A stretch of 64,000 bases of DNA from Chelativorans salis (GCF_025336525.1 NZ_JAOCZP010000001.1:62001-126000); one strand, 5' to 3'. Counted from the first letter of the stretch, positions 1-10,443 are shown. Numbers and translations: made by a program. Notes: a model not told the origin generated them from the letters alone.

Positions 1-576
1 CACCAGATAAGCGGCAAGGCCAAGGCACACACACATCAAGATGCCGGGAATGATACCGGCGATGAAGAGCTTGGAGACAGAGACACCGCCTGCCGCCACG
101 GCGAACAGGATCATGTTGTGGCTGGGCGGAATGACGATACCTGCAATGGAGGAAGTGACCGTCACATTCACATTATAATCAGGATCATAGCCCTTTTCCT
201 TCATAACCGGAATCAGGATAGAGCCAAGTGCCGAGGTGTCGGCCACAGCCGAGCCGGAAATGCCCCCGAAGAGCATCGAGGAGGCCACGTTGACGACGCC
301 CAGCCCGCCGCGCACCGAGCCAACGGCCGCCGCGGCGAGACGCACGAGCCTTGTCGCGATGCCCCCCTGCATCATCAGCTCACCGGCAAAGATAAAGAAA
401 GGGATCGCGAGAAGCGAGAAGACCGAGATACCGGAGAGAATGCGCTGGAAGGCCACGAAAAGCGGCAGGCCCTCATAGAGGAAGCCGGCGACGGTGGCGA
501 TGCCAAGTGCGAAGGCCACCGGCACGCCGGCGATCATCAGGCCGAAGAAGAGGCCGAAGAGTAGTGCCAGACCCAT
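1..576 (-). CDS. TRAP transporter large permease (DctM family), 3' end outside window
   Basis: This is the 12-TM large membrane subunit that drives sodium-coupled solute import through the inner membrane with a periplasmic binding protein. Only the N-terminal 192 residues are in the window; the gene runs off the left edge in frame. The protein begins MGLALLFGLFFGLMIAGVPV and contains the DctM hallmarks AIPFFIFAGELM and GGISGSAVADTSALGSI, followed by a PPSHNMI segment. It lies 16 bp after the small permease gene and is the third gene of a P-Q-M operon. The adjacent aldarate genes suggest a uronate or aldarate substrate, by analogy with Agrobacterium; this is inference. Family assignment is firm. 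Confidence 0.93.
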   Translation of the reverse strand, partial: MGLALLFGLFFGLMIAGVPVAFALGIATVAGFLYEGLPLFVAFQRILSGISVFSLLAIPFFIFAGELMMQGGIATRLVRLAAAAVGSVRGGLGVVNVASSMLFGGISGSAVADTSALGSILIPVMKEKGYDPDYNVNVTVTSSIAGIVIPPSHNMILFAVAAGGVSVSKLFIAGIIPGILMCVCLGLAAYLV

Positions 577-592
577 AGGGGCAGACCTTTTG

Positions 593-1117
593 CTAACGGC
601 CCAATGCGCGAAGGCGGCGGTAGAGGCCAGTGGAGACGAAGAGAACCATCAGAACGCCGCAGACGACGAGCGGCGCGGCACGCCAGCTTTCCGAGAGGCC
701 CAGAAGCGGTATCTTTCGGTTGAGATTCGTGGCGACGAGATGCCATCCCTGCCACGCCATGAAGGCGCCGAAGGCGATGAGCGCCACATCGGAAATTACC
801 TCCATCACCCTGCGCGGCAGCTCCGGCATCGCTTCACGCACGAAGTCGATACTGAGATGCGTGTTGCGGCGGATACCGACCGCCGCCCCGAGAAAGGTCA
901 CATAGGCGACGATCACAAGCGCCGCCTGCTCAACCCAGGTGGGAGTATTGTTGAGGATGTAGCGGCCGTAGACCAGCCAGCCGAAGATCACGATGAGGAT
1001 GACCAGAAGCACGCCGGCCACGCGGAGGCAGAGTTCGGAAGTCGCGTCCAGAAATCGCTCGACCGCATCCGCCTCGCCCGCCGCGTGGCCGGGCTGCCCC
1101 TGATCATCCTGCATCAC
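593..1117 (-). CDS. TRAP transporter small permease (DctQ family)
   Basis: This 174-residue protein is the four-helix small membrane subunit of a tripartite ATP-independent transporter. Hydrophobic segments sit at about residues 30-52, 62-85, 103-125 and 145-165. The family signature is visible as GRYILNNTPTWVEQAALVIV near residues 51-70, followed by GAAVGIRRNTHLSIDF. It lies between the binding protein (57 bp upstream gap containing a stem-loop) and the large permease (16 bp downstream). Two adjacent ATG codons give start alternatives one codon apart. Confidence 0.93.
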   Translation of the reverse strand: MMQDDQGQPGHAAGEADAVERFLDATSELCLRVAGVLLVILIVIFGWLVYGRYILNNTPTWVEQAALVIVAYVTFLGAAVGIRRNTHLSIDFVREAMPELPRRVMEVISDVALIAFGAFMAWQGWHLVATNLNRKIPLLGLSESWRAAPLVVCGVLMVLFVSTGLYRRLRALGR

Positions 1118-1139
1118 CTGTCTCCGCTGGAGGCCGAAA

Positions 1140-1162
1140 TGTCGGCGCCTGCGGCGCCGACA
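1140..1162 (-). promoter_or_regulatory. stem-loop between TRAP binding-protein gene and small permease gene
   Basis: A perfect 10-bp inverted repeat (arms 1140-1149 and 1153-1162, 3-nt loop) lies 12 nt past the stop codon of the binding-protein gene. No T-run follows it, so it looks more like an mRNA-stabilising or attenuating hairpin than a full terminator. The same arrangement recurs in three other importers in this window. Confidence 0.65.
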
Positions 1163-1174
1163 GCGCTTCTCGAC

Positions 1175-2161
1175 CTATTCGGTTTCCTTGATCGCCTTGA
1201 TCATCGGCTCAAGGTCGGGGTTCTCCTCGATGAACGCGGCATAGATCGGCTCCATCGCCTTCTGGAAAGCCGCCTTGTCCTCGACCTCGTTGATGGTCAC
1301 GCCGGCTTCCTCGACCTCACTCCGGCTGGCCATGACCTGCTCGGTGAACAGCTTGCGCTGCGTTTCGGCCGACCTGATTGCCGCCTGGCGGACGATCTCT
1401 TGATCCTCCGGCGACAAGGCATCCCAGCTCGACTTGGCGATGCAGACGCATTCGGGAATGATCAAGTGATCGGTGATGGAGTAGTAACGCGCCACCTCGT
1501 AGTGACCCGTCGAATCGAACGAGGCGTAATTGTTCTCCGCGCCGTCGATCACCCCCGTCTTCAACGACTGGTAGACCTCACCGAAGGCCATGGGCGTGGC
1601 GTTACCGCCAAGCTCACCAACCATTCCGACGTAGAGATCGTTGTTCATGACCCGGATTTTGAGCCCTTTCACGTCCTCCGGATTCGCGATGGGACGCTTG
1701 GCATTGTAGAAGCTGCGCGAGCCTGAATCGTACCAGGCCAGCGACACCAAGCCATACTCTTCCATGCCCTCGGAAAACTGGGCTCCGATCTCGCCGTCCA
1801 TCACGCGGTACATGTGCTGAACGTCCTTGAACAGGAAGGGCAGCGAGACGACGTTGGTGACGGGGATGATCGGCCCCATCGGGCCCAAGTTGAAGTTGCC
1901 GAAATCGAGCGCGCCGTTGCGCGTCTGCTCGATCGCATCTGGCTGGTCGCCCAGCACCGCGCTGTCATAGACGGTTGCGGTGACACGGCCGTCCGTCTTC
2001 TCCGTCACCTCATCGGCGAACTGCTTCATCGCGACGGTGTTGGGATAGCCTTCCGGATGGATGTTCCAGCCGCGCCAGTCCACCGCGGCGGCGGTGCCGG
2101 CGAAAGCTAGTAGAGCGGTGCCGGCCAACGCGGCGGCACGGATTGCAGTCTTGGCGTTCAT
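1175..2161 (-). CDS. TRAP transporter substrate-binding protein (DctP family)
   Basis: This is the periplasmic solute receptor, about 328 residues, that delivers substrate to the TRAP permeases. It starts MNAKTAIRAAALAGTALLAF with a Sec signal peptide probably cleaved after AGTAAA. The mature part shows the DctP fold: AMKQFADEVTEKTDGRV, then DFGNFNLGPMGPI and LKIRVMNNDLYVG, where the conserved arginine contacts substrate carboxylates, and later GVIDGAENNYASFDS. The ATG at 2161 is preceded by GGGAGG and preferred over an in-frame TTG five codons upstream. The neighbouring GntR regulator and kdgD-gci-gli point to uronate or aldarate uptake (inference); Agrobacterium has a TRAP system at the equivalent locus. 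Confidence 0.92.
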   Translation of the reverse strand: MNAKTAIRAAALAGTALLAFAGTAAAVDWRGWNIHPEGYPNTVAMKQFADEVTEKTDGRVTATVYDSAVLGDQPDAIEQTRNGALDFGNFNLGPMGPIIPVTNVVSLPFLFKDVQHMYRVMDGEIGAQFSEGMEEYGLVSLAWYDSGSRSFYNAKRPIANPEDVKGLKIRVMNNDLYVGMVGELGGNATPMAFGEVYQSLKTGVIDGAENNYASFDSTGHYEVARYYSITDHLIIPECVCIAKSSWDALSPEDQEIVRQAAIRSAETQRKLFTEQVMASRSEVEEAGVTINEVEDKAAFQKAMEPIYAAFIEENPDLEPMIKAIKETE

Positions 2162-2177
2162 TGTTTTTCCTCCCAAA

Positions 2178-2200
2178 AAGGATAGTTGTCATATATCCTT
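2178..2200. promoter_or_regulatory. inverted repeat in dctP leader, possible operator
   Basis: Arms AAGGATA (2178-2184) and TATCCTT (2194-2200) flank a 9-bp centre. The site lies just downstream of the predicted -10 element of the TRAP operon, around +1 to +20, a position typical of repressor binding. The divergent GntR-type protein is the obvious candidate ligand-responsive regulator, but this is inference. Confidence 0.4.
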
Positions 2201-2206
2201 CGATTT

Positions 2207-2235
2207 TTATAATATGTCTTTCGCCGCCACGTCAA
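2207..2235 (-). promoter_or_regulatory. sigma-70-like promoter of TRAP operon
   Basis: On the minus strand TTGACG (2235-2230) and TTATAA (2212-2207) are separated by 17 bp, close to consensus. The start codon of the binding-protein gene is at 2161, giving a leader of about 40 nt. Confidence 0.55.
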
Positions 2236-2319
2236 CATGGATCAGACAAGCCTCGGCGGCGCGTTGACATGAGCGTGGCCGCATGTGCAATCATGCTGCG
2301 GTATGGAAGGGAGCTTGGG

Positions 2320-3075
2320 ATGGCCGATGACGCCCTTAGACATCCGCGCGGGGCGCGGCCGGGGGAGAAGCGCGAGGGCCGCGTCAGCCTTGTCGGCATG
2401 GTCAGCGACGACCTGCGCCGCCGCATCGTCGAGGGCGAGCTTGCGATCGGCGACAAGCTGCCGAGCGAAGCGGAGTTGACACAGCAATACTCGGTGAGCC
2501 GCACGGTGGTGCGCGAGGCGATCGCCGCACTGCGCTATGACAATATGGTGGAGGCGCGGCAGGGTGCGGGCGTGTTCGTGCGCAACAACCGGCCGGCCGG
2601 TGGCTCGCCTTTCCCGCAGCCGGACATGGCGCGGATTTCCTCCATCATCGAGATCCTGGAACTGCGCGCGGCAGTGGAGATGGAAGCGGCCGCCCTTGCC
2701 GCCGCCCGTCGCTCGCCGGCACAGGAAGAGGCGATTATGGAGCGCTACGACGATATCGACGCGCTGATTGCCGAGGGCCAGCCGACGCGCAACGCCGACA
2801 TGGCCTTCCACTTGGCAATTGCCGATGCCACCAACAATCCACGTTTCCGCGAGTTCCTGGAACTGCTGGGCATCAGCGCTATCCCCCGCGCAATGCTGCA
2901 GCCGGATGCCGACGCGGCAACGCCGAAGGACTATCTCCTGAAGATTCAGGAAGAGCACAAGCGCATCGCCGAGGCGATCTCCCTGCGCGACGAGGAGGCG
3001 GCGCGCCAGGCTGTGCGCGTCCACCTGATCGGGAGCCAGCAGCGCTACCGGGCGCGGCTCAGGCCGGAGGGGTGA
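2320..3075 (+). CDS. GntR family regulator, FadR subfamily (FCD domain)
   Basis: This 251-residue transcription factor has an N-terminal winged helix (about residues 20-90) with the GntR signature LVGMVSDDLRRRIVEGEL, KLPSEAELTQQYSVSRTVVR and VEARQGAGVFV. A C-terminal all-helical FCD domain follows, with IIEILELRAAVEMEAAALAA, FHLAIADATNNPRF and EEHKRIAEAI, including the Asp/His residues that usually bind metal. The start at 2320 follows AAGGGAG eight bases upstream; earlier in-frame ATGs at 2269 and 2293 lack such a site. It lies between the TRAP operon and kdgD and very probably controls both in response to a uronate or aldarate intermediate, as is common in this family. Confidence 0.93.
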   Translation: MADDALRHPRGARPGEKREGRVSLVGMVSDDLRRRIVEGELAIGDKLPSEAELTQQYSVSRTVVREAIAALRYDNMVEARQGAGVFVRNNRPAGGSPFPQPDMARISSIIEILELRAAVEMEAAALAAARRSPAQEEAIMERYDDIDALIAEGQPTRNADMAFHLAIADATNNPRFREFLELLGISAIPRAMLQPDADAATPKDYLLKIQEEHKRIAEAISLRDEEAARQAVRVHLIGSQQRYRARLRPEG

Positions 3076-3156
3076 AGGCGGCTGGAGGGTGCGCTCTTCG
3101 CGCCCGCGCGCCCGTGGAGAAAATTGGCAGCCTCTCCTCCTTCCTTTCCACAATAC

Positions 3157-3184
3157 ATCATACATGCATTGACAGATGTATGAT
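3157..3184. promoter_or_regulatory. inverted repeat operator overlapping kdgD promoter
   Basis: Perfect 9-bp arms ATCATACAT (3157-3165) and ATGTATGAT (3176-3184) are separated by 10 bp that include the -35 hexamer. This fits a dimeric repressor blocking the kdgD-gci-gli promoter. The neighbouring FadR-type regulator is the likely binder (inference). Confidence 0.6.
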
Positions 3185-3196
3185 AACTCCTATGAT
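3169..3196 (+). promoter_or_regulatory. sigma-70 promoter of kdgD-gci-gli operon
   Basis: TTGACA (3169-3174) and TATGAT (3191-3196) with a 16-bp spacer lie 40 bp upstream of the kdgD start codon. This is one of the closest matches to consensus in the window. Confidence 0.65.
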
Positions 3197-3208
3197 CCGG
3201 CACTATAG

Positions 3209-5274
<2,066 letters not shown>

Positions 5275-5275
5275 G

Positions 5276-6127
5276 GTGATCGAACGTAAGCTTTCGGGCG
5301 AAAAGCCCAGAACGCCGATGCCGGCAGGCGCCACCGACACGCAGATGCACATGTATCTGCCGGGCTTCCCCGCGCTTCCCGGCGGGCCGGACCTGCCCGA
5401 AGGCCTCCCCGGGCCTGATGACTACCGCAAGGTGATGGAATGGCTTGGCATCGAGCGCGTGGTCATCACCCAGGGCAACGCCCACCAAGCCGACAATTCA
5501 TGCCTCGTCGCCTGCCTCAAGGAGATGGGCCCGGCCGCGCGTGGCGTTGCCGTCATCACCGGCGAGACGTCGGACGCGGAGATGCAGGCGCTGCATGCGG
5601 CCGGCGTGCGCGGGGCGCGCATCATGGATTTGCCGGGCGGCGCGGTCGGCCTGGAGGCGCTGGAAGCCGTCGACAGGCGGGCCAAGACCTTCGGCTGGTG
5701 CCTTGCCGTGCAGTTCGACGGCACCCACCTTCTCGAGCATCTGCCGAGGCTCGAACGCCTCGAAAGCCGCTACATCATCGACCATCATGGCAAGTTCTTC
5801 TCCGGCGTATCGCCACAGTCGCCCGAGATCGATGCCCTGAAACACCTCGTTGACCGCGGCAATTGCTGGTTCAAGTTCGCCGGCTGCTACGAATCCTCCC
5901 GCTCCGGCCCGCCGGACTTCGAGGATATCGCCGCCGTCGCCCGGGAAATGGCGGCATATGCGGTCGAGCGCATCGTCTGGGGCACCAACTGGCCGCACAA
6001 CCTCGTCAAACGGACGGAGGACTATCCGGACGACGCCGCGCTGCTCGACACGGTGCTCGGCTGGGTGCCGGCAGAGCATCATCGGAAGGTGCTTGTCGAC
6101 AGCCCGGCGGCGCTGTTTGGGTTCTAA
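5276..6127 (+). CDS. gli: D-galactarolactone isomerase (amidohydrolase 2 family)
   Basis: This 283-residue protein has the amidohydrolase/PF04909 fold. It carries the N-terminal DTQMHMYLPGFPALPGGPDL signature of galactarolactone isomerase, which converts the 1,5- and 1,4-lactones of galactarate. Other motifs are VVITQGNAHQADN, FDHH-type IIDHHGKFFSG and RIVWGTNWPHN near the C-terminus. The start is GTG at 5276, one base after the gci stop, with AAAGAGGG as ribosome site; an in-frame ATG fifteen codons in is an alternative. It completes the kdgD-gci-gli operon. Assignment rests on similarity to Agrobacterium Gli and operon context. Confidence 0.88.
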   Translation: MIERKLSGEKPRTPMPAGATDTQMHMYLPGFPALPGGPDLPEGLPGPDDYRKVMEWLGIERVVITQGNAHQADNSCLVACLKEMGPAARGVAVITGETSDAEMQALHAAGVRGARIMDLPGGAVGLEALEAVDRRAKTFGWCLAVQFDGTHLLEHLPRLERLESRYIIDHHGKFFSGVSPQSPEIDALKHLVDRGNCWFKFAGCYESSRSGPPDFEDIAAVAREMAAYAVERIVWGTNWPHNLVKRTEDYPDDAALLDTVLGWVPAEHHRKVLVDSPAALFGF

Positions 6128-6130
6128 GCG

Positions 6131-6309
6131 CCCTCCCTCCCCCTTGCGGGGAGGGTGGGCAGCCGCCGTTGGGCGGCTGGTCGGGTGGGGGTCGTGCGGC
6201 CGCGTGCCAGCGTCTCCCAGACAGTCATCCATCGCAATTCTTCAAACGCCGGCAGGCGTCACGACCACCCGCCTCGTTTCGCTCGGTACCCTCCCCGCAA
6301 GGGGAGGGA
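6131..6309. repeat. paired palindromic intergenic repeat, copy 1
   Basis: Two G/C-rich palindromes of the CCCTCCCC-TTGC-GGGGAGGG type (about 6131-6156 and 6288-6308) bound an approximately 180-bp unit with an internal GGCGGCTGGTCGGGTGGGGG stretch and a terminal CCGCCTCGTTTCGCTCGG. A second copy in the same orientation lies at 25427-25598. It resembles RIME-type intergenic elements of Rhizobiales and occupies the gap between two convergent operons, where it may also stop transcription. Confidence 0.75.
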
Positions 6310-6315
6310 AAAGAG

Positions 6316-7617
6316 CTATGCCCGCGCCAACTCCCGAGCCTCGCCGCCCCTCAAAAATTCCAGCACCATCGCTGCCGTCCAGGTGAACCGGTCACCGCCA
6401 CAGGGCTCGCCCGTCAACGGGTCGTAATATTCGGCGAAACCGCCTTTTTCGATCAGTTGCAGGCTGGAAGCGCGGATCGTTTCCGCCACCGCGTCCATGC
6501 CGGCAGCCGCCAGGCCGTCGGAGATCAGATAGTTGACGATCAGCCACGCAGGGCCCCGCCAGTAACGCTTGGCGTCGAAGCGTGGATCGGCGGGGTCGTG
6601 GCTCGGCACGACATAGCAGCAGCGCTCGGCCATCTCCGTGATACGCGCGCCTATGGCGCCGGCGCGTGCCTCGGAAACAGCGGCGAAGACGGCAATCAGC
6701 CCACCCACCGATGGGCTGTCGATAAGGCTTTCGGTCGTCCGGTCCAGGCACAGATACTGGCCATGCCTCTCGCTCCACAGCCTCTCCAGTGCCTTGAGCC
6801 CTTTCTTGGCGCGCGCACGGTTGGCGCTGGCGACCTTCTTTGCCCCCAGTTCTTCCGCAAGTGCGGCGAGATCGGCGCAGGAGCGGATGAGGATGGCATT
6901 GAAGCCCGGATCGACGACGCGGAACGGCGACAGGTCGTGCAGCACCTCGTTGTCCCATTCATGGCGGCGGAAGTGCTCAAGCAGCCAGAGGTAGCGGTCA
7001 TACTGCTCCTTGGTCGGCCGGTGGGCGGGGTCGGCATGGTCGACGTCGCGCCGCCGGTAGGGGGCGATGCCTTCGCTCGGCACCCGCTGAAACGGCTCAT
7101 CCCAGTCGATCGCATTGTCGCGGCCCGACTCCCAGGGGTGGATAATCGCCACCAGCCCCTCCCCTCGCGGGTCGCGCGCGGAATACAGGAATGCATGCCA
7201 GCGGTCGATCTTCTGCACCAGTGAGCGGACGCGCGCCGCGCTCGCCGCCTTGTCCTTCGACCGCTCGAAGATGCGCCGCGCGGCGAAGCCCGCCACCGCC
7301 GGTTGGGTGATGCCGGAGGTGGGCACCGAGCGGCCCGTCTGCCAGACATCGGGGCCGGGAAAATAGCCGTCATCGTCTTGGTGGAAGATGATATGCGGCA
7401 CCATGCCGTCCGGCCATTGATGGGCAAACAGTGTCTCCATCTCGCGCCAGGCACGGTCCTCGTCAAATGCGGCGAAGCCGAGCGCGGTCAGGCAGGAGTC
7501 CCAGTTCCACTGGAAAGGATAAAGGCCCTTGGTGGGCACCGTATAGGCGCCGCGGTCGTTCTCACGCAGGATCTGTGATGCCCGCCGGGCGAGGCTGGCA
7601 CGATCTTCTCGGTTCAT
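6316..7617 (-). CDS. GH63/MGH-like glycoside hydrolase (probable glucosyl-/mannosylglycerate hydrolase type)
   Basis: This 433-residue protein has the (alpha/alpha)6-barrel glycosidase pattern of the MGH1-like/GH63 group. The motifs are GLYPFQWNWDSC with the conserved aspartate near residue 40, PDGMVPHIIF, HPWESGRDNAIDWD, KRYWRGPAWLIVNYL, and a C-terminal GGFAEYYDPLTGEPCGG followed by FTWTAAMVLEF. Characterised relatives hydrolyse mannosylglycerate or glucosylglycerate; other GH63 enzymes act on glucosides of different length, so the exact substrate is unproven. There is no signal peptide, so it should act in the cytoplasm on an imported compound. It is the last gene of the operon and lies 9 bp after the ABC ATPase gene. 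Confidence 0.8.
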   Translation of the reverse strand: MNREDRASLARRASQILRENDRGAYTVPTKGLYPFQWNWDSCLTALGFAAFDEDRAWREMETLFAHQWPDGMVPHIIFHQDDDGYFPGPDVWQTGRSVPTSGITQPAVAGFAARRIFERSKDKAASAARVRSLVQKIDRWHAFLYSARDPRGEGLVAIIHPWESGRDNAIDWDEPFQRVPSEGIAPYRRRDVDHADPAHRPTKEQYDRYLWLLEHFRRHEWDNEVLHDLSPFRVVDPGFNAILIRSCADLAALAEELGAKKVASANRARAKKGLKALERLWSERHGQYLCLDRTTESLIDSPSVGGLIAVFAAVSEARAGAIGARITEMAERCCYVVPSHDPADPRFDAKRYWRGPAWLIVNYLISDGLAAAGMDAVAETIRASSLQLIEKGGFAEYYDPLTGEPCGGDRFTWTAAMVLEFLRGGEARELARA

Positions 7618-7626
7618 GGAAATCTT

Positions 7627-8679
7627 CTACTGGTGGTGTTGCAGGGATTTTTCCGTTTCTGGGTCGAACCAGCGGATGCGGTCCGGCGTCGGCGCCAGCT
7701 TCACAGTGTCGCCGCGTGACAGCACGATATCGCTGTCGAGCACGGCACGGAAAAGATGGCCCTCCACGTCACAGGTCACCAGCACATGCGGTCCCAGCGG
7801 CTCGACCACGCGCACCTCGGCGGGCAAGCCGCCCTCCGATGGGGAAAGGTCCTCCGGCCGGATGGCGAAAGCGATTTCCTCGCGCTCGGCCCTTGGACCT
7901 TCGAAAGTGACCCCCGCCACGCGCCACGAGCCGTTGGCTCCCTTTTTTGCTGGGAGGAAATTCATCGGCGGGTTGCCGATGAAGGAGCCGACGAAGCGCG
8001 CGGCGGGGTTTCTGTAGACCTCGATGGGGCGCTCGGCCTGGACGATCCGGCCCTTGTCCATAACCGCGATGCGGTCGGCAAGGCTCATCGCCTCCACCTG
8101 GTCGTGGGTGACGTAGATGGTCGTCGTCTTGCTCTCGGCAAGCACGCCCTTGAGCTCGGCACGCATTTCCAGCCTCAGAAGCGCGTCGAGGTTGGAGAGA
8201 GGCTCATCCATCAGGATAACATCCGGCTCCATGGCGAGCGCGCGGGCGACCGCCACGCGCTGACGCTGGCCGCCCGACAGCTGGCCGGAATAGCGTTTGA
8301 GCAACTGCCCGATATGCATGAGTTCAGCCGTGCGGGTGACGCGGCGGTCGACCTCCGCCCGCGGCAGCTTCTGCATCCTCAAGCCGAAGGCGATGTTCTC
8401 GAACACGGTGAGATGCGGGAAGACAGCGTAGTTCTGGAACACCATGGCTATGCCGCGCTGGCGCGGCGGCAGGTGGTCGACCCGCTTTCCGCCGATCCAC
8501 ACTTCGCCTCGCGATGGTGTCTCCAGCCCTGCGATGATGCGTAGCAGCGTGGTCTTGCCGCAGCCGGACGCCCCCAGGAGCACCATGAATTCCTGATCAG
8601 CCACGGTGAGGTCCACCGAGTGAAGCGCGGTGAAGTCGCCAAACTGCTTGGCCACGTTTCTGATGGAGATTTCGGCCAT
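7627..8679 (-). CDS. carbohydrate ABC transporter ATPase (MalK/UgpC type)
   Basis: This 350-residue ATPase energises the adjacent CUT1-type importer. Walker A GASGCGKTT (about residue 36), signature YSGQLSGGQRQRVAVARALA, Walker B VILMDEPLSNLDALLR and the H-loop YVTHDQVEAM are intact. A C-terminal regulatory TOBE/OB domain follows from about residue 235. The ATG at 8679 is preceded by AAGGAGAC; a longer open frame reaching 8988 overlaps the permease gene and is rejected. It sits 11 bp after the MalG-like permease. Confidence 0.95.
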   Translation of the reverse strand: MAEISIRNVAKQFGDFTALHSVDLTVADQEFMVLLGASGCGKTTLLRIIAGLETPSRGEVWIGGKRVDHLPPRQRGIAMVFQNYAVFPHLTVFENIAFGLRMQKLPRAEVDRRVTRTAELMHIGQLLKRYSGQLSGGQRQRVAVARALAMEPDVILMDEPLSNLDALLRLEMRAELKGVLAESKTTTIYVTHDQVEAMSLADRIAVMDKGRIVQAERPIEVYRNPAARFVGSFIGNPPMNFLPAKKGANGSWRVAGVTFEGPRAEREEIAFAIRPEDLSPSEGGLPAEVRVVEPLGPHVLVTCDVEGHLFRAVLDSDIVLSRGDTVKLAPTPDRIRWFDPETEKSLQHHQ

Positions 8680-8690
8680 GGTCTGTCTCC

Positions 8691-9539
8691 TTAACGATTG
8701 GCGATGCCCCACATCGCGAAGAGATATTTGCGCACCGCGAAGATGAAGATCAGCGCTGGCACGACGAGCACCGCTCCGCCGGCGAATTTGAGGTGCATCG
8801 GCGAAACGTTGATGTTCTGCAGGAGGAACGCCGTCAGCGTGCGGTTCTCGATAGTCAGCACCGCCGCGGCAAAGACCTCGTTCCAGGAAATCACGAAGGC
8901 GAAGACCGCCGAAGCGGCAATCCCCGGCAGGACAAGCGGCAAGACCACCTTGTAGAAGGCCTGGAGGCGCGTGCAGCCGAGCGTCCATGCCGCCTCCTCG
9001 AGTTCCACCGGAATGCCGGCAAAGAGCGAGAAGGTGATGAGCACCGCGAAGGGCAGCGCAAGCGTCGTGTGGACGAGCGCAAGCCCCAGTGCGGTATCAT
9101 CGAGCCCCGTTCGGATGAACATCACCGCGAGCGGCAGGGCGAGCAGCGGTAGAGGGAAGGCACGCGTCATCAGCACCATGATCCGAAAGGCGTCCTTGCC
9201 GCGGAAGTCGAAGCGCGACAGTGCATAGCCCGCCGGCGCGCCGAGGCCGATGGAAAGCGCCATGGTGATGCCGGCCACGAGGACGGAATTGAAAAGCGCC
9301 CTCGCCACGCCGGCAAAGCCCATGAAGAAGGCGATGCTATCGGTCTCGAAGCCGGGCACGAAGCTCTTCGGGAAGGCATTCACCTGCTCGGGCGAGGAGA
9401 GCGCGTTAATGGCCAGCAGATAGATGGGGGCCAGCACCCACGCACACAGAATGATGATCGTCGCGACAAAGACCAGCCGCCCGCGCTTACGGATATCGGC
9501 CGAGGTCACGGCGGTCTCGCGTGCGGTCACGGCAGTCAT
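8691..9539 (-). CDS. carbohydrate ABC transporter permease (MalG type)
   Basis: This 282-residue inner-membrane subunit has six predicted helices. The EAA loop reads ELEEAAWTLGCTRLQAFYKVVLPLVLPGI, the interface to the ATPase. The N-terminus MTAVTARETAVTSADIRKRG is cytoplasmic. Its start overlaps the end of the preceding permease gene by 4 bp (9536-9539). Confidence 0.93.
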   Translation of the reverse strand: MTAVTARETAVTSADIRKRGRLVFVATIIILCAWVLAPIYLLAINALSSPEQVNAFPKSFVPGFETDSIAFFMGFAGVARALFNSVLVAGITMALSIGLGAPAGYALSRFDFRGKDAFRIMVLMTRAFPLPLLALPLAVMFIRTGLDDTALGLALVHTTLALPFAVLITFSLFAGIPVELEEAAWTLGCTRLQAFYKVVLPLVLPGIAASAVFAFVISWNEVFAAAVLTIENRTLTAFLLQNINVSPMHLKFAGGAVLVVPALIFIFAVRKYLFAMWGIANR

Positions 9540-10381
9540 GGCTGCGCCTCCCTCGGCACCCTGAGCGTGCGCAGGAAAACGAGCGTGAAGGCGATGGAGA
9601 TAGCCAGGATCACCAGCGCATAGGCCGCCGCCACGTGCCTGTCCTGCAGGTTGAACTGCCAGTGATAGGTTTCACCCATGAGCACCGGGAAATTCGTTCC
9701 GGCGAGCGCGATCACCACGGCGAAGACTTCAAAGGCGAGGATCGTGCGCAGGATGAGCGCCGTTTGGATGCTGGGCCGCAGGAGCGGCAGGGTAATGCGC
9801 GTAAAGCGCTTCCAGGGGCTGGCGCCGAAAACCTCCGCCGCCTCGTAATATTCCTTCGGGATCAGCCCCATGCCGGCCACGAGGATGACGAGCACGATCG
9901 CCGTGGCGCGCCAGATCTCGGCCAGCACGACGGCGAGGAAGATCGTGCCCTTGTTCTGGTAGCCGAGCCAGGCGACGGGCTGCTCGACGACGCCGAGGCC
10001 CGAAAGCATGCTGTTCAGGAATCCCGTCTGCTCGAAGATGGCGAGCCAGATGATGCCGGCGGCGAGATCCGAAATACCGAGCGGGATGGTCCAGATGTAG
10101 AGGATGACGTCGCGCCCTTTGCCCATGCGCGTCACCAGCGTCGCCATGAACAGCGCCAGCGCGAGCTGCACCGGCACCACTGCCAGCGCCAGCAGCATGG
10201 TGTTCCAGAAGGCGGTGGGAAACTTCCAGTGCCCGGCCATCGTGCGGAAGTGATCGAGCGTCAGCGCGCCATCCTGCGAGACGGCCTGCCAAGCGACCAG
10301 CAGGAAGGGATAGATGAAGAAGACGCACAGGAAGAGCGTGGCCGGCAGAAGCAGCAGGTATGGGAGTGTGCGCTGTTGCAT
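9536..10381 (-). CDS. carbohydrate ABC transporter permease (MalF type)
   Basis: This 281-residue protein is the second permease of the importer. It has six helices starting at LPYLLLLPATLFLCVFFIYP. The EAA motif YYEAAEVFGASPWKRFTRIT (about residues 187-206) docks the ATPase. It is separated from the binding-protein gene by 100 bp carrying a stem-loop, and overlaps the next permease by 4 bp. Confidence 0.93.
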   Translation of the reverse strand: MQQRTLPYLLLLPATLFLCVFFIYPFLLVAWQAVSQDGALTLDHFRTMAGHWKFPTAFWNTMLLALAVVPVQLALALFMATLVTRMGKGRDVILYIWTIPLGISDLAAGIIWLAIFEQTGFLNSMLSGLGVVEQPVAWLGYQNKGTIFLAVVLAEIWRATAIVLVILVAGMGLIPKEYYEAAEVFGASPWKRFTRITLPLLRPSIQTALILRTILAFEVFAVVIALAGTNFPVLMGETYHWQFNLQDRHVAAAYALVILAISIAFTLVFLRTLRVPREAQP

Positions 10382-10443
10382 GGCTTGGTCCTTCCTCTGG
10401 GACGGAGTGAGTCAGGCAGGCTCAACCGGATTGGAGAGGTTAT

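Noticed and set aside
6155-6427. short open frames in the intergenic repeat at 6131-6309
   Set aside because: They derive from the G/C-rich palindromes and lack ribosome sites and recognisable protein features.
8680-8988. N-terminal extension of the MalK-type ATPase to 8988
   Set aside because: The extension overlaps the MalG-like permease gene in another frame; a good ribosome site and the normal family start are at 8679.
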